A program made the translations under genes and the position numbers. Shown in pieces: positions 25,722 through 34,307 of a stretch of DNA of 64,000 nucleotides. Positions within the stretch are counted from its first letter, which is position 1; each line of letters opens with the position of its first letter. The notes below the pieces were generated by a model. The model was not told where the DNA came from, did not search any database, and was given only the letters and a program-made list of their open reading frames with translations. Origin of the DNA: Chloroflexota bacterium (GTDB lineage Bacteria; Chloroflexota; Anaerolineae; Anaerolineales; Villigracilaceae); the NCBI GenBank assembly GCA_016191845.1, contig JACPVF010000006.1:108643-172642 (forward strand), read 5' to 3'.

Positions 25722-26976
25722 TCAGCGCTTCCAACGCCCGAACGGCTTGCCCTATTCCATCCTCGTGCCGTAATCGTTCGCCCAATTCTTGCGCCCGTTC
25801 TTTCATTCCCCTTTCTTTCATCTTCATCAACCCTTCCGCCAGATTTTTCACCTGTAACTCCCGCTGCGGAATCGGCTCTGGCCCGACACCCAGCGCGGAA
25901 ACTCTCGCACCCCAAAAGAACTGATCTACGGCCACAGGTGTCACCAGCGACGGGATTCCCGCCAGCAGGGCCGTTCCCGTCGTCCCCGCGCCGCCGTGAT
26001 GGACGGCGCCTGCCAGGCGAGGGAATAACCTGTCGTGCGGCATGTTTCCGCGTAGCAGGTGGATGTGCGCGGGCACTTCCCCGACCTGCATGTCTTTGGG
26101 CAACGATACCACTGCGCGTAACTCGGTGATGTGTGTGACCTGTGTGATGACTTCGAAGATTTTTTCAGGCTGGTACGTGCCTGGGCTGCCGAATCCGAAA
26201 TACATGGGCGGCAGTCCCGTCTGGAGGAAAGCCTCGAGCGCATTGTCCAACGGAGCTTTTGAGGGTAACGGCCAATAGCCTGTGGTGACTGAGTCCTTGT
26301 CCCAATCCTGTGGGCGCGGCAGGACCTGTTCGCTGAAGCCGTACAGTTTGAGATCGATGCGCCCAAAAGGACGAGGTAACGGGCCGCTGATCGGCAAAGG
26401 CTCCAGTCCAAGCGTGCGTGTACGCCAGTCGTTGATGACCTTGCGCCACGGCAGGAAAGTCGCCAGGCCTGCAAGGGGATAGCTCAATCGGTTGTACGCG
26501 CCACCCCAACTCTGCGTCGAGGGCAGCACGGGGCAGGGAAAGTCACGTGTGGGGGTGAGGGGTTGCAAAAAAGCGCCGATGCAGGGGATCTTGAGTTTCT
26601 CTGCAATGGATGCCCCCCAGATGGTTGGCAGGCCGATGACGAGTGCAGATGCATCCTGGCAGGCCTTCCAGGCGTTCGCGAGCATTTGTGTGTATACAGT
26701 TTGTGCTTCGCGCAGGTAATTCAGGGTGGAGCGCGCGCTGCGGATGGGATTGCCATCGAAGGTCAGGGGAATCTCGCCGTCCCTTGCGGTCATCAGGTCG
26801 GACGGATTGCCATCTACAGGTGTAAAGGGGACGCCGTGTGATTCGACCAACTCCCGGAAGGCGGGTGGCGCGGCGATGCGCACGGCCTGACCATTTCCCT
26901 GCAGGCGTTGGGCTAACGGGATGACGGGTTGCACGTCCCCGCGCGTGCCACTGGTGAGAAAGACGATGGGGCCCAT
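25687..26976 (-). CDS. Sterol/UDP-glycosyltransferase-like protein (GT1/GT28 fold)
   Basis: 429-residue GT-B glycosyltransferase of the type that glycosylates small lipophilic acceptors. N-terminus FLTSGTRGDVQPVIPLAQRL (6-25) is the sterol 3-beta-glucosyltransferase/GT28 signature; the C-terminal donor site has FGFGSPG (about 258-264) and AVHHGGAGTTGTALLAGIPS (about 324-343), followed by PVAVDQFFWGARV. ATG 26976 is used because it starts at the signature and is six bases after the upstream stop. It is encoded with the SAM methyltransferase, so both enzymes may decorate one compound, for example a hopanoid, carotenoid or macrolide-like lipid. Confidence 0.9.
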   Translation of the reverse strand: MGPIVFLTSGTRGDVQPVIPLAQRLQGNGQAVRIAAPPAFRELVESHGVPFTPVDGNPSDLMTARDGEIPLTFDGNPIRSARSTLNYLREAQTVYTQMLANAWKACQDASALVIGLPTIWGASIAEKLKIPCIGAFLQPLTPTRDFPCPVLPSTQSWGGAYNRLSYPLAGLATFLPWRKVINDWRTRTLGLEPLPISGPLPRPFGRIDLKLYGFSEQVLPRPQDWDKDSVTTGYWPLPSKAPLDNALEAFLQTGLPPMYFGFGSPGTYQPEKIFEVITQVTHITELRAVVSLPKDMQVGEVPAHIHLLRGNMPHDRLFPRLAGAVHHGGAGTTGTALLAGIPSLVTPVAVDQFFWGARVSALGVGPEPIPQRELQVKNLAEGLMKMKERGMKERAQELGERLRHEDGIGQAVRALEALINRRQAEGPHG

Positions 26977-26981
26977 GTGGG

Positions 26982-27821
26982 TTATTGTTTCTCGAAGACC
27001 AGCCAGCGATATTCGATCCAGCCGGCAAACAGACATTGCTGCAAGGCCATGCTACCCAGCATGGACGGGACGATGGGATGCCTTTGCGGAAGCCGTTTAC
27101 CAAGGTTCAAGAGAAAACGAGCTAGGCCATCGGGCAGGGCACGCAGGCGTAGCCACGGGGTGAGGTTCCGCTCGGCCAGCGGAACCAGCCCCAGGTCCAG
27201 GGCGGTGGCGCGGACGGTTTCCACGGCCTGAATGTGAGGTACAAACCAGCCCGTGCGATAGGCGTCCAGCCAGGCATCCGCCCTCGGATCGGTCGTCGCT
27301 AGGAAATCATCCAGCAGGATCAGCCGTCCGCCTGGATTGAGCAGCCTCGCAGCCTCGCGCAGATATTGCTCGGGTTGTTGGGCGTGGATGAAGGCCTCGA
27401 TGGAATAGACCAGATCGAAGCCGCCTGCCAGCGGAACGTGGTGGAAATCGGCTTCGAGGAGATGAGCGGAGAGACCCAGCCCGCGCCTGGCTTCGGCGGC
27501 GATGTGAGCCTGCACGGGGCTGAGCGTCAGGCCGACGGCCTGGGCGGGAGCGGACAGGCCCGAGAGCACGTGAAAGAGCGTCGCACCCACGCCGCAGCCC
27601 AGGTCGACAAAGCGCAGGCGGCCGAGACGGGCTTGCAGGGCGCGGGCCTCTTCCAGCACCAGATCATTCGAAACGGACAGGGCCTGCTGGATGCGCGTCA
27701 CACCCTGCGGCCAGAGCGAGCGGTGGATGGTCTGAACCTCTGCAGAGGAGCCGTAGCGCAGGAACAGGCGTGTGTTGCGGTCGTAATAGGCGCGGACATC
27801 ATCGCGGGTGATTTGAGTCAT
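26982..27821 (-). CDS. SAM-dependent methyltransferase
   Basis: 279-residue class I methyltransferase. SAM site VDLGCGVGATLFHVL (about 71-85), second acidic residue region GLTLSPVQ (about 97-104), EADFHHVPL (about 123-131), and the post-motif GGRLILLDDF (about 167-176). The overall build resembles tocopherol/sarcosine-dimethylglycine or sterol-type methyltransferases (Methyltransf_11/25). Substrate unknown; the coupled sterol-type glycosyltransferase points to a lipophilic small molecule. The gene has a TATAAT only 8 bp before the ATG and no ribosome site, so a leaderless mRNA is likely. Confidence 0.88.
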   Translation of the reverse strand: MTQITRDDVRAYYDRNTRLFLRYGSSAEVQTIHRSLWPQGVTRIQQALSVSNDLVLEEARALQARLGRLRFVDLGCGVGATLFHVLSGLSAPAQAVGLTLSPVQAHIAAEARRGLGLSAHLLEADFHHVPLAGGFDLVYSIEAFIHAQQPEQYLREAARLLNPGGRLILLDDFLATTDPRADAWLDAYRTGWFVPHIQAVETVRATALDLGLVPLAERNLTPWLRLRALPDGLARFLLNLGKRLPQRHPIVPSMLGSMALQQCLFAGWIEYRWLVFEKQ

Positions 27822-27829
27822 GGGGTGGT

Positions 27830-27835
27830 ATTATA
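27830..27835 (-). promoter_or_regulatory. -10 box of a likely leaderless transcript
   Basis: TATAAT on the minus strand, eight bases before ATG 27821 of the methyltransferase gene. Transcription would start at or next to the A of the ATG. Confidence 0.6.
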
Positions 27836-27859
27836 GCCGAGCGGGAAAGTGGATGGAGG

Positions 27860-27868
27860 TGGTATAAT
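27860..27868 (+). promoter_or_regulatory. Extended -10 promoter of gyrA
   Basis: TGGTATAAT, an extended -10 box, about 90 bp before the gyrA ATG. No good -35. It is divergent from the methyltransferase -10 box only 25 bp away. Confidence 0.65.
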
Positions 27869-27900
27869 TAGCCTATCTTTGTCGTGTGCTTCATCTAATG

Positions 27901-27936
27901 GACACGAAGTCAAACTCACCGTCTTCGTGTCTTTTT
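27901..27936 (+). terminator. Terminator-like hairpin in the gyrA leader (attenuator candidate)
   Basis: 9-bp perfect stem GACACGAAG/CTTCGTGTC, 13-nt loop, then TTTTT. It lies between the gyrA promoter and its AAGGAG ribosome site, with no upstream plus-strand gene to terminate. Confidence 0.65.
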
Positions 27937-27958
27937 ATGCGTATAACTGAAGGAGCGT

Positions 27959-30466
27959 ATGGAAATCGGCACCGTTCAACACGTTGACATCGACTCACAA
28001 ATGCGTTCGGCCTACCTCGATTACGCCATGAGCGTGATCGTTGCGCGCGCCCTGCCCGATGCGCGCGACGGCCTGAAACCTGTCCACCGCCGCATCCTGT
28101 ACGCCATGGACGAGTTGGGCATCCGCTCGACGGGTTCGTATAAGAAATCGGCCCGTATCGTGGGCGAAGTGCTCGGTAAGTATCACCCGCATGGTGACTC
28201 GGCGGTGTATGAGACGATGGCCCGCATGGCCCAGGACTTTTCCATGCGTTACACCCTGGTGGACGGTCAGGGTAACTTTGGCTCCATCGACGGCGACGCG
28301 CCCGCGGCCATGCGTTACACCGAGGCCCGCCTCAACAAGATGGCCGAAGAGATGCTGGCCGATCTCGACAAAGATACAGTGGATTTTGGTCCGAACTTCG
28401 ACGATTCGCTCGAAGAGCCGCTGGTGCTGCCTGCCCGTCTGCCGAACCTGCTACTGAACGGGTCGGCGGGTATCGCCGTGGGCATGGCCACCAATATCCC
28501 GCCGCACAACCTGCGCGAACTGGTGGGCGCGATCAATTATCTGATCGAAAATTATGAGCGTATGGACGAAGTCTCGGTTGAGGAGTTGATGAAGTTCGTG
28601 CCGGGTCCCGATTTCCCGACGGGTGGCATGATCATCGGCAACGAAGGCATCCTCTCTGCCTATGGGACGGGGCGCGGACGTATTGTGATGCGCGGCCTGG
28701 CCCACATCGAGGAGATGAAGGGCGGACGGCACCAGATCGTGGTAACCGAGATTCCCTACCAGGTCAACAAATCCAGCCTGATCGAGCGCATCGCCGAACT
28801 GGCGCGCGAGGAAAAGATCGACCAGATCTCGGACATGCGCGATGAGAGTGACCAGCGCGGTATGAGCATCGTGATCGAACTCAAACGCGGCGCACAGCCC
28901 AAAAAGGTCTTGAACCAGCTTTACAAGTACACGGCACTGCAATCCACCTTTGGCGTGATCATGTTGGCGCTGGTGGACGGTGAACCGCGCACCCTGCCGC
29001 TCAAGCGCGCCCTGCAAATTTTCATCGAGCATCGCCAGACCGTCATCGTGCGGCGCTCGAATTTCGAACTGGCCAAAGCCCGCGCCCGCCAGCACATCCT
29101 CGACGGCCTGCTGATCGCGCTCAACAACATCGACGCGGTCATCAAGACCATCCGCGAAGCCGAAGACGCCGACGTGGCCAAGACCAACCTGATGAGCCGC
29201 TTCAAGCTGAGCGAACTCCAGGCTCAGGCCATCCTCGACATGCAGTTGCGTCGTCTGGCTGCGCTGGAACGCTGGAAGATCGAAGAGGAGCACAAGCAGG
29301 TTCAGACACAGATCGACTACCTCGAAGACCTGCTGGCTCATCCCAAGAAAATCCTGGCGCTCATCCAGAGCGACCTGAGCGAAATGGCCGAGAAGTATGG
29401 CGATGACCGTCGCACGCGCATTGCCACTGAAGCCAAGGAAGAACTGCATGAGGAAGACCTTGTCCACGACGAGGCCGTGCTGATCAGCCTGACCGAGCGC
29501 GGATACATCAAGCGCGTGGCGGCCACGGCCTTCAAACTGCAGAGCCGCGGCGGTCGCGGTGTGACGGGTCATACGACCAAGGAAGAGGACGAGGTCGTCA
29601 TGCTCATCCCCGCCCGCAGTCTCGACACGATGCTGTTCTTCTCGGATAAGGGCAAGGTCTACTCCGAGAAGGTCTACCAGATCCCCGACGCGGATCGCGC
29701 CGCGAAGGGCATTCCGCTGGTCAATGTGCTTTCGTTGGATGCCAATGAGAAGGTGACAGCGGCCATCGCGGTTTCGAGTTTCTCGGGCCACGGTTTCTGC
29801 GTGATGGCGACCGCACGCGGCAAGGTCAAACGTGTGGAGTTGGAGGAGTTTGCCTCCGTCCGCCCCTCGGGCCTGATCGCCATGAACCTCGAAGACGGCG
29901 ACACCCTCGGCTGGGCTCGCCTGACCTCAGGCAAGGATGAGGTCATCTTCGTGACTGGGGGCGGCCAGGCGTTGCGCTTCGGTGAAGATAAGATCCGCTC
30001 GATGGGGCGTCAAGCCGCGGGCGTACAGGGTATCCGCCTGGCGAAGGGTGACGCCGTCACCAGCATGGATGTGGTCGAGAAGGACGGCGCGCTGTTGGTC
30101 GTCACGACCAATGGTTTTGGCAAGCAGACCCCGCTTAAGGATTACACTGCCAAGGGTCGTGCCACGGGCGGTATCGCCACCATCGATCAGAAGGCGCTGG
30201 GTGAGATCGGCAGGATTGCTGCGGCACGCGTGGTGCAGAAGGACGACCAGTTGACCATCATCACGTCCAATGGCGTGGTGCTGCGCCTGAAGATCAAAGA
30301 CGTCAAGCAGTCGGGCCGCGCCACGAAGGGCGTGCATCTGATCAAGCCGCAGGAAGGCGACAGTGTAGCCTCCGTGGCACGCATCTCTGCCGAGGATCTC
30401 AAACGCGCAGGCGCTGAGGTCAATGGCGATGAGAAGGCCCCCGAACCCCAGCCGCAATTGATCTGA
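27959..30466 (+). CDS. gyrA: DNA gyrase subunit A
   Basis: 835-residue type IIA topoisomerase subunit that breaks and rejoins DNA to introduce negative supercoils together with GyrB (not in window). Active-site Tyr120 in MRYTEARL; quinolone pocket [15 protein letters not shown] with Ser81 and Glu85, i.e. a wild-type, susceptible-looking pattern with the Glu common outside Enterobacteria. The C-terminal domain (from about 500) has the GyrA box [10 protein letters not shown] (about 520-529), which separates gyrase from topoisomerase IV. Acidic C-terminal tail. Ribosome site AAGGAG before ATG. The leader contains a possible attenuator. A bidirectional terminator follows. Confidence 0.98.
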   Translation: MEIGTVQHVDIDSQMRSAYLDYAMSVIVARALPDARDGLKPVHRRILYAMDELGIRSTGSYKKSARIVGEVLGKYHPHGDSAVYETMARMAQDFSMRYTLVDGQGNFGSIDGDAPAAMRYTEARLNKMAEEMLADLDKDTVDFGPNFDDSLEEPLVLPARLPNLLLNGSAGIAVGMATNIPPHNLRELVGAINYLIENYERMDEVSVEELMKFVPGPDFPTGGMIIGNEGILSAYGTGRGRIVMRGLAHIEEMKGGRHQIVVTEIPYQVNKSSLIERIAELAREEKIDQISDMRDESDQRGMSIVIELKRGAQPKKVLNQLYKYTALQSTFGVIMLALVDGEPRTLPLKRALQIFIEHRQTVIVRRSNFELAKARARQHILDGLLIALNNIDAVIKTIREAEDADVAKTNLMSRFKLSELQAQAILDMQLRRLAALERWKIEEEHKQVQTQIDYLEDLLAHPKKILALIQSDLSEMAEKYGDDRRTRIATEAKEELHEEDLVHDEAVLISLTERGYIKRVAATAFKLQSRGGRGVTGHTTKEEDEVVMLIPARSLDTMLFFSDKGKVYSEKVYQIPDADRAAKGIPLVNVLSLDANEKVTAAIAVSSFSGHGFCVMATARGKVKRVELEEFASVRPSGLIAMNLEDGDTLGWARLTSGKDEVIFVTGGGQALRFGEDKIRSMGRQAAGVQGIRLAKGDAVTSMDVVEKDGALLVVTTNGFGKQTPLKDYTAKGRATGGIATIDQKALGEIGRIAAARVVQKDDQLTIITSNGVVLRLKIKDVKQSGRATKGVHLIKPQEGDSVASVARISAEDLKRAGAEVNGDEKAPEPQPQLI

Positions 30467-30494
30467 TTCTCGTTTGCGATATTTGGTTTAAACA

Positions 30495-30526
30495 AAAAAC
30501 GCCCGACATTTTTGTCGGGCGTTTTT
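30495..30526. terminator. Bidirectional terminator after gyrA
   Basis: 14-bp stem AAAAACGCCCGACA and complement, loop TTTT, T-runs on both strands; it separates gyrA from the convergent small gene. Confidence 0.93.
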
Positions 30527-30539
30527 GATTCTGTAGGGA

Positions 30540-30788
30540 TTAGAAGAAGATGCCGATCTTTCCCGTGATCAGCAGGAACATCATGCCAAGCACACAGACC
30601 ATCACCAGCAGCATCACCGAGAGGACAAAGCGCTGGATTGCTGTCATGCCGAGGATACGCCCGCCGCTGGAGGATGAGGAAGCGCGGCGCGGTTCGGGCA
30701 GGCTGGCCCGCAAGGATGATGGGCTTTCGCCCGATTCATCTTGAAAGAAGGGTTTGGATTCTGAGTCGTCACGCAGATTATCGAACAT
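30540..30788 (-). CDS. Small single-span membrane protein
   Basis: 82 residues: an acidic, Ser-rich N-terminal half (DDSESKPFFQDESGESPSS) then GGRILGMTAIQRF and a TM helix (about 54-77) at the very C-terminus. This is the topology of a tail-anchored protein with a cytoplasmic acidic arm. I do not know a family name. It follows birA on the same strand (24 bp), so it may be co-transcribed. Confidence 0.65.
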   Translation of the reverse strand: MFDNLRDDSESKPFFQDESGESPSSLRASLPEPRRASSSSSGGRILGMTAIQRFVLSVMLLVMVCVLGMMFLLITGKIGIFF

Positions 30789-30812
30789 GGGTCACCTCTA
30801 AACGCGATTGTA

Positions 30813-31592
30813 TCATGCAGCCGGGCGCAGGCGCACGTCCCCAAACCTGACTGTCACGGGATTGCCATGTTGATCTTGCAGGCGCAGGCTGCCATCGGAT
30901 TCGAGGCCGAGCAGGGTTCCTGCCACGATCTGCCCCTCCGCGCCCGTGACCTCGACCTGCTGCCCGCGAAAGGCCAGGTCCCGCTCCCAGGCCTCGAGCA
31001 AGGCCTCTGAACCCAGGCGCGGTCGCCACTCGATCAGTGCCGACAGGATGTCGCACAATACCTCCTCGCGTTCAGGGCATTCGCCCAGGGCGTGTTCGAG
31101 GCTGGTGGCGGGAAATTGTAACAATTCGGACGGAGGCACGGCTTCCCGCGCTACATTCACGCCGATGCCGATCACCACGTAGTCGACGGCATCGCCGCTC
31201 CAGGTCGACTCGACCAGGATGCCCGCCACCTTCCGCCCATCGAGCAGCAGGTCGTTGGGCCACTTGATCTGCGGCGCAAGCGAACGTTTTCGCAGCGACT
31301 CGGCCAGGGCTACGGCGGTCAGACCGACGGTCCGCGAGAGGTGAGGGAGATCCTCCGCCCGAGGACACAGAATCAGACTGAAGGCCAGGGCTGTCCCGGC
31401 AGGGGTAAACCAGCGGCGCTTTTCGCGGCCGCGTCCCGAGGTCTGCTCATCGGCCACCACGATGGACAGGTCAGGCGCGCCCTGGGCTGCCCAGGCCAGC
31501 GCCTCGTCATTTGTAGAGCCGATGGAGTCGAAGTAGCGCAGACCACCGAGATTCAGCTTGGAGAGGTTTTTGTGGAGGAAGGAGGTGTTCAT
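30813..31592 (-). CDS. birA: Biotin-[acetyl-CoA carboxylase] ligase
   Basis: 259-residue biotin protein ligase that activates biotin to biotinyl-AMP and attaches it to the carboxyl-carrier protein. Motifs: STNDEALAWA (substrate loop), SGRGREKRRW (about 62-71, the GRGRxxRxW biotin loop), KWPNDLLLDGRKVAGIL (about 119-135) and a C-terminal SH3-like domain. It lacks the N-terminal DNA-binding HTH of bifunctional BirA, so it is an enzyme only. ATG 31592 is chosen over a TTG at 31619 that lies inside the preceding terminator; no ribosome site is visible before it. Confidence 0.94.
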   Translation of the reverse strand: MNTSFLHKNLSKLNLGGLRYFDSIGSTNDEALAWAAQGAPDLSIVVADEQTSGRGREKRRWFTPAGTALAFSLILCPRAEDLPHLSRTVGLTAVALAESLRKRSLAPQIKWPNDLLLDGRKVAGILVESTWSGDAVDYVVIGIGVNVAREAVPPSELLQFPATSLEHALGECPEREEVLCDILSALIEWRPRLGSEALLEAWERDLAFRGQQVEVTGAEGQIVAGTLLGLESDGSLRLQDQHGNPVTVRFGDVRLRPAA

Positions 31593-31599
31593 GAAAACA

Positions 31600-31636
31600 A
31601 AAGGCCCTAAAGGTTTCAAAAACCTTTAGGGCCTTT
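31600..31636. terminator. Terminator between the M23 peptidase and birA
   Basis: 17-bp perfect stem AAAGGCCCTAAAGGTTT and complement, 3-nt loop, T-rich flanks. It ends the rho-peptidase operon. Confidence 0.9.
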
Positions 31637-31641
31637 CTCTT

Positions 31642-32760
31642 TTATTGGACGTAATCGTAGGGGTTGACGTTCGAGCCGCCGATGCGGATCTCAAAGTGCA
31701 GGTGGGCGCCGAATGAGTTACCAGTATTGCCCGAGAGGCCGATCTGGGTGCCCTGGCCCACGGTCTGGCAGACGCTGACGTAGATGACGCTCAAGTGGGC
31801 GTAGACCGTTACCCAGCCGTTGCCGTGGTCGATCTGCACCACGTTGCCGTAGCCGTAGTTCCAGCCGCCCTGCGCCATGGTGACGACACCTGAGCCTGCG
31901 GCATATACGTTCGAGCCTTCGGGTGCGGTGATGTCGATGCCGAGGTGGCCCGGGCCGTAGGGGTTGCCCGAAAGGCTATGATTATCAGCTGGCCAGCCCA
32001 GGGAATTGTCCACGGGGCCGCCGCCGCAGGAGTTGCTGCCGAAATCAGAGGTGCCGGTGCTGCCGTTGTTGCTGCGCGACATGGTGACCAGGTCGGCTTC
32101 CCAGTTGCGGAGTTCGCGCTTGCCGCCGGGGATCATGATCTTCGTTCCGGGCTTGATCTCGGGGTCGGTCAGATCGAGGTTGTTGCCCGGGAAGGTCAGG
32201 ATGGCCTCGGGGTCGGCTTCGAACTTGGCGGCCACGGCGTCGACGGTGTCGCCATCCTTCCACTCATAGTACAGGCCGTCCACGGGCGGGATGGTCAGTT
32301 CCATACCGGGTTGCAGGCTGTGCGGATTGTCGCCCAGATCGGTGTTGACGTACAGGATAGTCTCGGACTTGACCTTGAACTTTTCGGCAATAGCCATCAT
32401 GGCATCGCCGCGCGAGACGCGGTAGGTAATAGGGGCGTAGTTCGGGCGCTCGGCGGGGATGATGGTCTTGAGCGTCAACGAACGGTCAATAGCGGATGTG
32501 CCGTCGCTGGCCATTTGGGCGGGGAGCGCCACGTTGGGCTGGGATGCGTCTGGGGCGCTGGTAGGCAGGACGGTGGTGGCTGCCGCGTTGGCGCCCTGGG
32601 TCTTCCAGAAGGCGAAGCCGAGCGCAGCCAACACGATCACCCACGTTACACCCCAACTGATGGCCGTGAAACGGTCCACCTTGGGCCGCGGCGCAGACGC
32701 ATCTTTTGGTTTACGGAAACGCGCAAAGAAATTTTTGATTGGGTCTAGAAGCTTGTTCAT
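31642..32760 (-). CDS. LysM/M23 peptidase
   Basis: 372-residue envelope protein. A basic cytoplasmic start (1-33), one TM helix (about 34-52), a Ser/Ala/Pro linker, two LysM repeats (about 112-157 with YRVSRGDAMMAIAEKF, and about 165-212 with WKDGDTVDAVAAKF), and a C-terminal M23/LytM domain (about 255-372) with zinc ligands in HLGID and HLHFE. Predicted peptidoglycan endopeptidase or an EnvC-like activator; both M23 ligand motifs are intact, so it should be active. It starts three bases after the rho stop and is co-transcribed with it, an arrangement that may couple wall enzyme supply to rho autoregulation. Confidence 0.92.
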   Translation of the reverse strand: MNKLLDPIKNFFARFRKPKDASAPRPKVDRFTAISWGVTWVIVLAALGFAFWKTQGANAAATTVLPTSAPDASQPNVALPAQMASDGTSAIDRSLTLKTIIPAERPNYAPITYRVSRGDAMMAIAEKFKVKSETILYVNTDLGDNPHSLQPGMELTIPPVDGLYYEWKDGDTVDAVAAKFEADPEAILTFPGNNLDLTDPEIKPGTKIMIPGGKRELRNWEADLVTMSRSNNGSTGTSDFGSNSCGGGPVDNSLGWPADNHSLSGNPYGPGHLGIDITAPEGSNVYAAGSGVVTMAQGGWNYGYGNVVQIDHGNGWVTVYAHLSVIYVSVCQTVGQGTQIGLSGNTGNSFGAHLHFEIRIGGSNVNPYDYVQ

Positions 32761-32763
32761 TTT

Positions 32764-34035
32764 CTAACGGTCGAGATTTTCGAGGAACTCCTGATTGTTC
32801 CGGGCTCTTTCCAGACGCTGGATGATGGCTTCCATGGCGACGCCATTGTCCATGCCTGCGCCAGCGGGTGGTGGCGAGATCATCTGGATGTACATACGGC
32901 GCATCAGCCAGACACGCTGCAACAGGTCGGGACCCAGCAACAGATCCTCGCGGCGGGTGGACGAGCGCTCGATGTCCACGGCGGGGAAGATGCGACGCTC
33001 CTGCAGTTTGCGGGAGAGCATCAATTCCATGTTGCCTGTGCCCTTAAACTCTTCGTAAACCACATCATCAAGGCGGGAGCCAGTGTCGACGAGACAGGTG
33101 GCAATGATGGTGAGCGAGCCGCCTTCCTCGATGTTGCGGGCTGCGCCGAAGAACTTCTTGGGCGGGTACAGCGCCGAGGGATCCATACCGCCCGAAAGCG
33201 TACGGCCCGAGGGGTTGACGACCAGGTTGTAGGCGCGCGCCAGGCGGGTGATGGAGTCCATTAAGATTACCACATGGCGGCCGATCTCCACGAGTCTCTT
33301 AGCTCTGTCTAATGCGATCTCGGCGGTGCGGACGTGCGAGGTGACGGGTTCGTCGAAGGTGGAGGCGATGACCTCGGCGTCCACCGAGCGGTCCATGTCG
33401 GTGACTTCCTCGGGGCGCTCGCCGATCAGGGCCACCATCAGGTGCACGTCGGGATATTTGGTGGAGATGGAGTTGGCGATCTGCTTGAGGATGGTGGTCT
33501 TGCCTGCCTTGGGCGGCGAGACGATCAATCCGCGCTGACCACGCCCGATGGGAGCAACCAGGTTGATGAGGCGCGGAGCCAGCGTGTCGTGGGCGATTTC
33601 CAGATCGAAGCGTTTGTCGGGGAAGATCGGGGTAAGGTTTTCGAAAACGGGTCGGCGGGCTGCCTCTTCAGGGTCCAGGCCGTTGACCGATTCGACTTTT
33701 AATAATCCATAATGGCGTTCACTTTCACGAGGGGGTCTGACTTGACCGATGACCAGATCGCCCGCCCTGAGGTCGTATCTTCGTAGCTGCGCCTGCGAAA
33801 CGTACACATCCTGATCGCTGACCTTGTAAGTATTAGCTCTTAGAAAGCCAATGCCTTCGCTCATGATCTCGAGCACACCGCCGCGCAGTTCTATGCCTTG
33901 TCTTTGCGCTTCGGCCTCGCGAATGAGCATCGCGAGTGCCTCTTTCTTCAAGCGGGTGGCATTGGTGATGCCGAGCTCCTTTGCCATCGCTCGTAATTTT
34001 GAAAGAGGTTCGTTTTCCAGTTCTAGTATTTTCAT
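32764..34035 (-). CDS. rho: Transcription termination factor Rho
   Basis: 423-residue hexameric RNA helicase that ends untranslated transcription. N-terminal Rho-N domain (LSKLRAMAKELGI, about 11-23), RNA-binding cold-shock-like domain with GFLR (about 63-66) and YDLRAGD (about 87-93), Walker A SPPKAGKTT (173-181), GERPEEVTDM (Q-loop side, about 207-216), Walker B VVILMDSITRLARAYN, and R-loop GGSLTIIAT. It lacks the long N-terminal insertion of Actinobacteria. It is the first gene of an operon with the M23 peptidase, with a leader of about 185 nt that could serve autoregulation. Confidence 0.98.
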   Translation of the reverse strand: MKILELENEPLSKLRAMAKELGITNATRLKKEALAMLIREAEAQRQGIELRGGVLEIMSEGIGFLRANTYKVSDQDVYVSQAQLRRYDLRAGDLVIGQVRPPRESERHYGLLKVESVNGLDPEEAARRPVFENLTPIFPDKRFDLEIAHDTLAPRLINLVAPIGRGQRGLIVSPPKAGKTTILKQIANSISTKYPDVHLMVALIGERPEEVTDMDRSVDAEVIASTFDEPVTSHVRTAEIALDRAKRLVEIGRHVVILMDSITRLARAYNLVVNPSGRTLSGGMDPSALYPPKKFFGAARNIEEGGSLTIIATCLVDTGSRLDDVVYEEFKGTGNMELMLSRKLQERRIFPAVDIERSSTRREDLLLGPDLLQRVWLMRRMYIQMISPPPAGAGMDNGVAMEAIIQRLERARNNQEFLENLDR

Positions 34036-34225
34036 CTTTTTCTCTTCTTTGGGATTTGGGGAAAATCAACAAACCAGCCATGTCAAGCACAGCTGGGCGC
34101 TTTCTTTATGAGGTTGGGGATAGTGGGTATTTGTTCAAATTGGCACGGCGCACAACCTGCATGGGCTGAATGTCCGTGGCAGATTATGCAATCATTAACT
34201 GTAAAGTGGCGGGGAAGTTGACCGC

Positions 34226-34234
34226 ATTATAGCA
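34226..34234 (-). promoter_or_regulatory. Extended -10 promoter of rho
   Basis: TGCTATAAT on the minus strand, about 190 bp before the rho ATG. The long leader fits known Rho autoattenuation in other bacteria. Confidence 0.6.
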
Positions 34235-34274
34235 TGTTCATTCGAGCGGTGCAAGCGGGCGTTCTCGCAAAGAG

Positions 34275-34303
34275 AAATCGGAAGCCTTACTGGCTTCCGA
34301 TTT
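34275..34303 (-). terminator. Terminator of cydDC
   Basis: 12-bp stem AAATCGGAAGCC and complement, loop TTACT (plus strand), then TTTCTCTTT on the minus strand; five bases after the cydDC stop. Confidence 0.75.
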
Positions 34304-34307
34304 CTGA

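Noticed and set aside
28451..29791. 446-residue minus-strand ORF
   Set aside because: Lies inside gyrA on the other strand, no recognisable motif.
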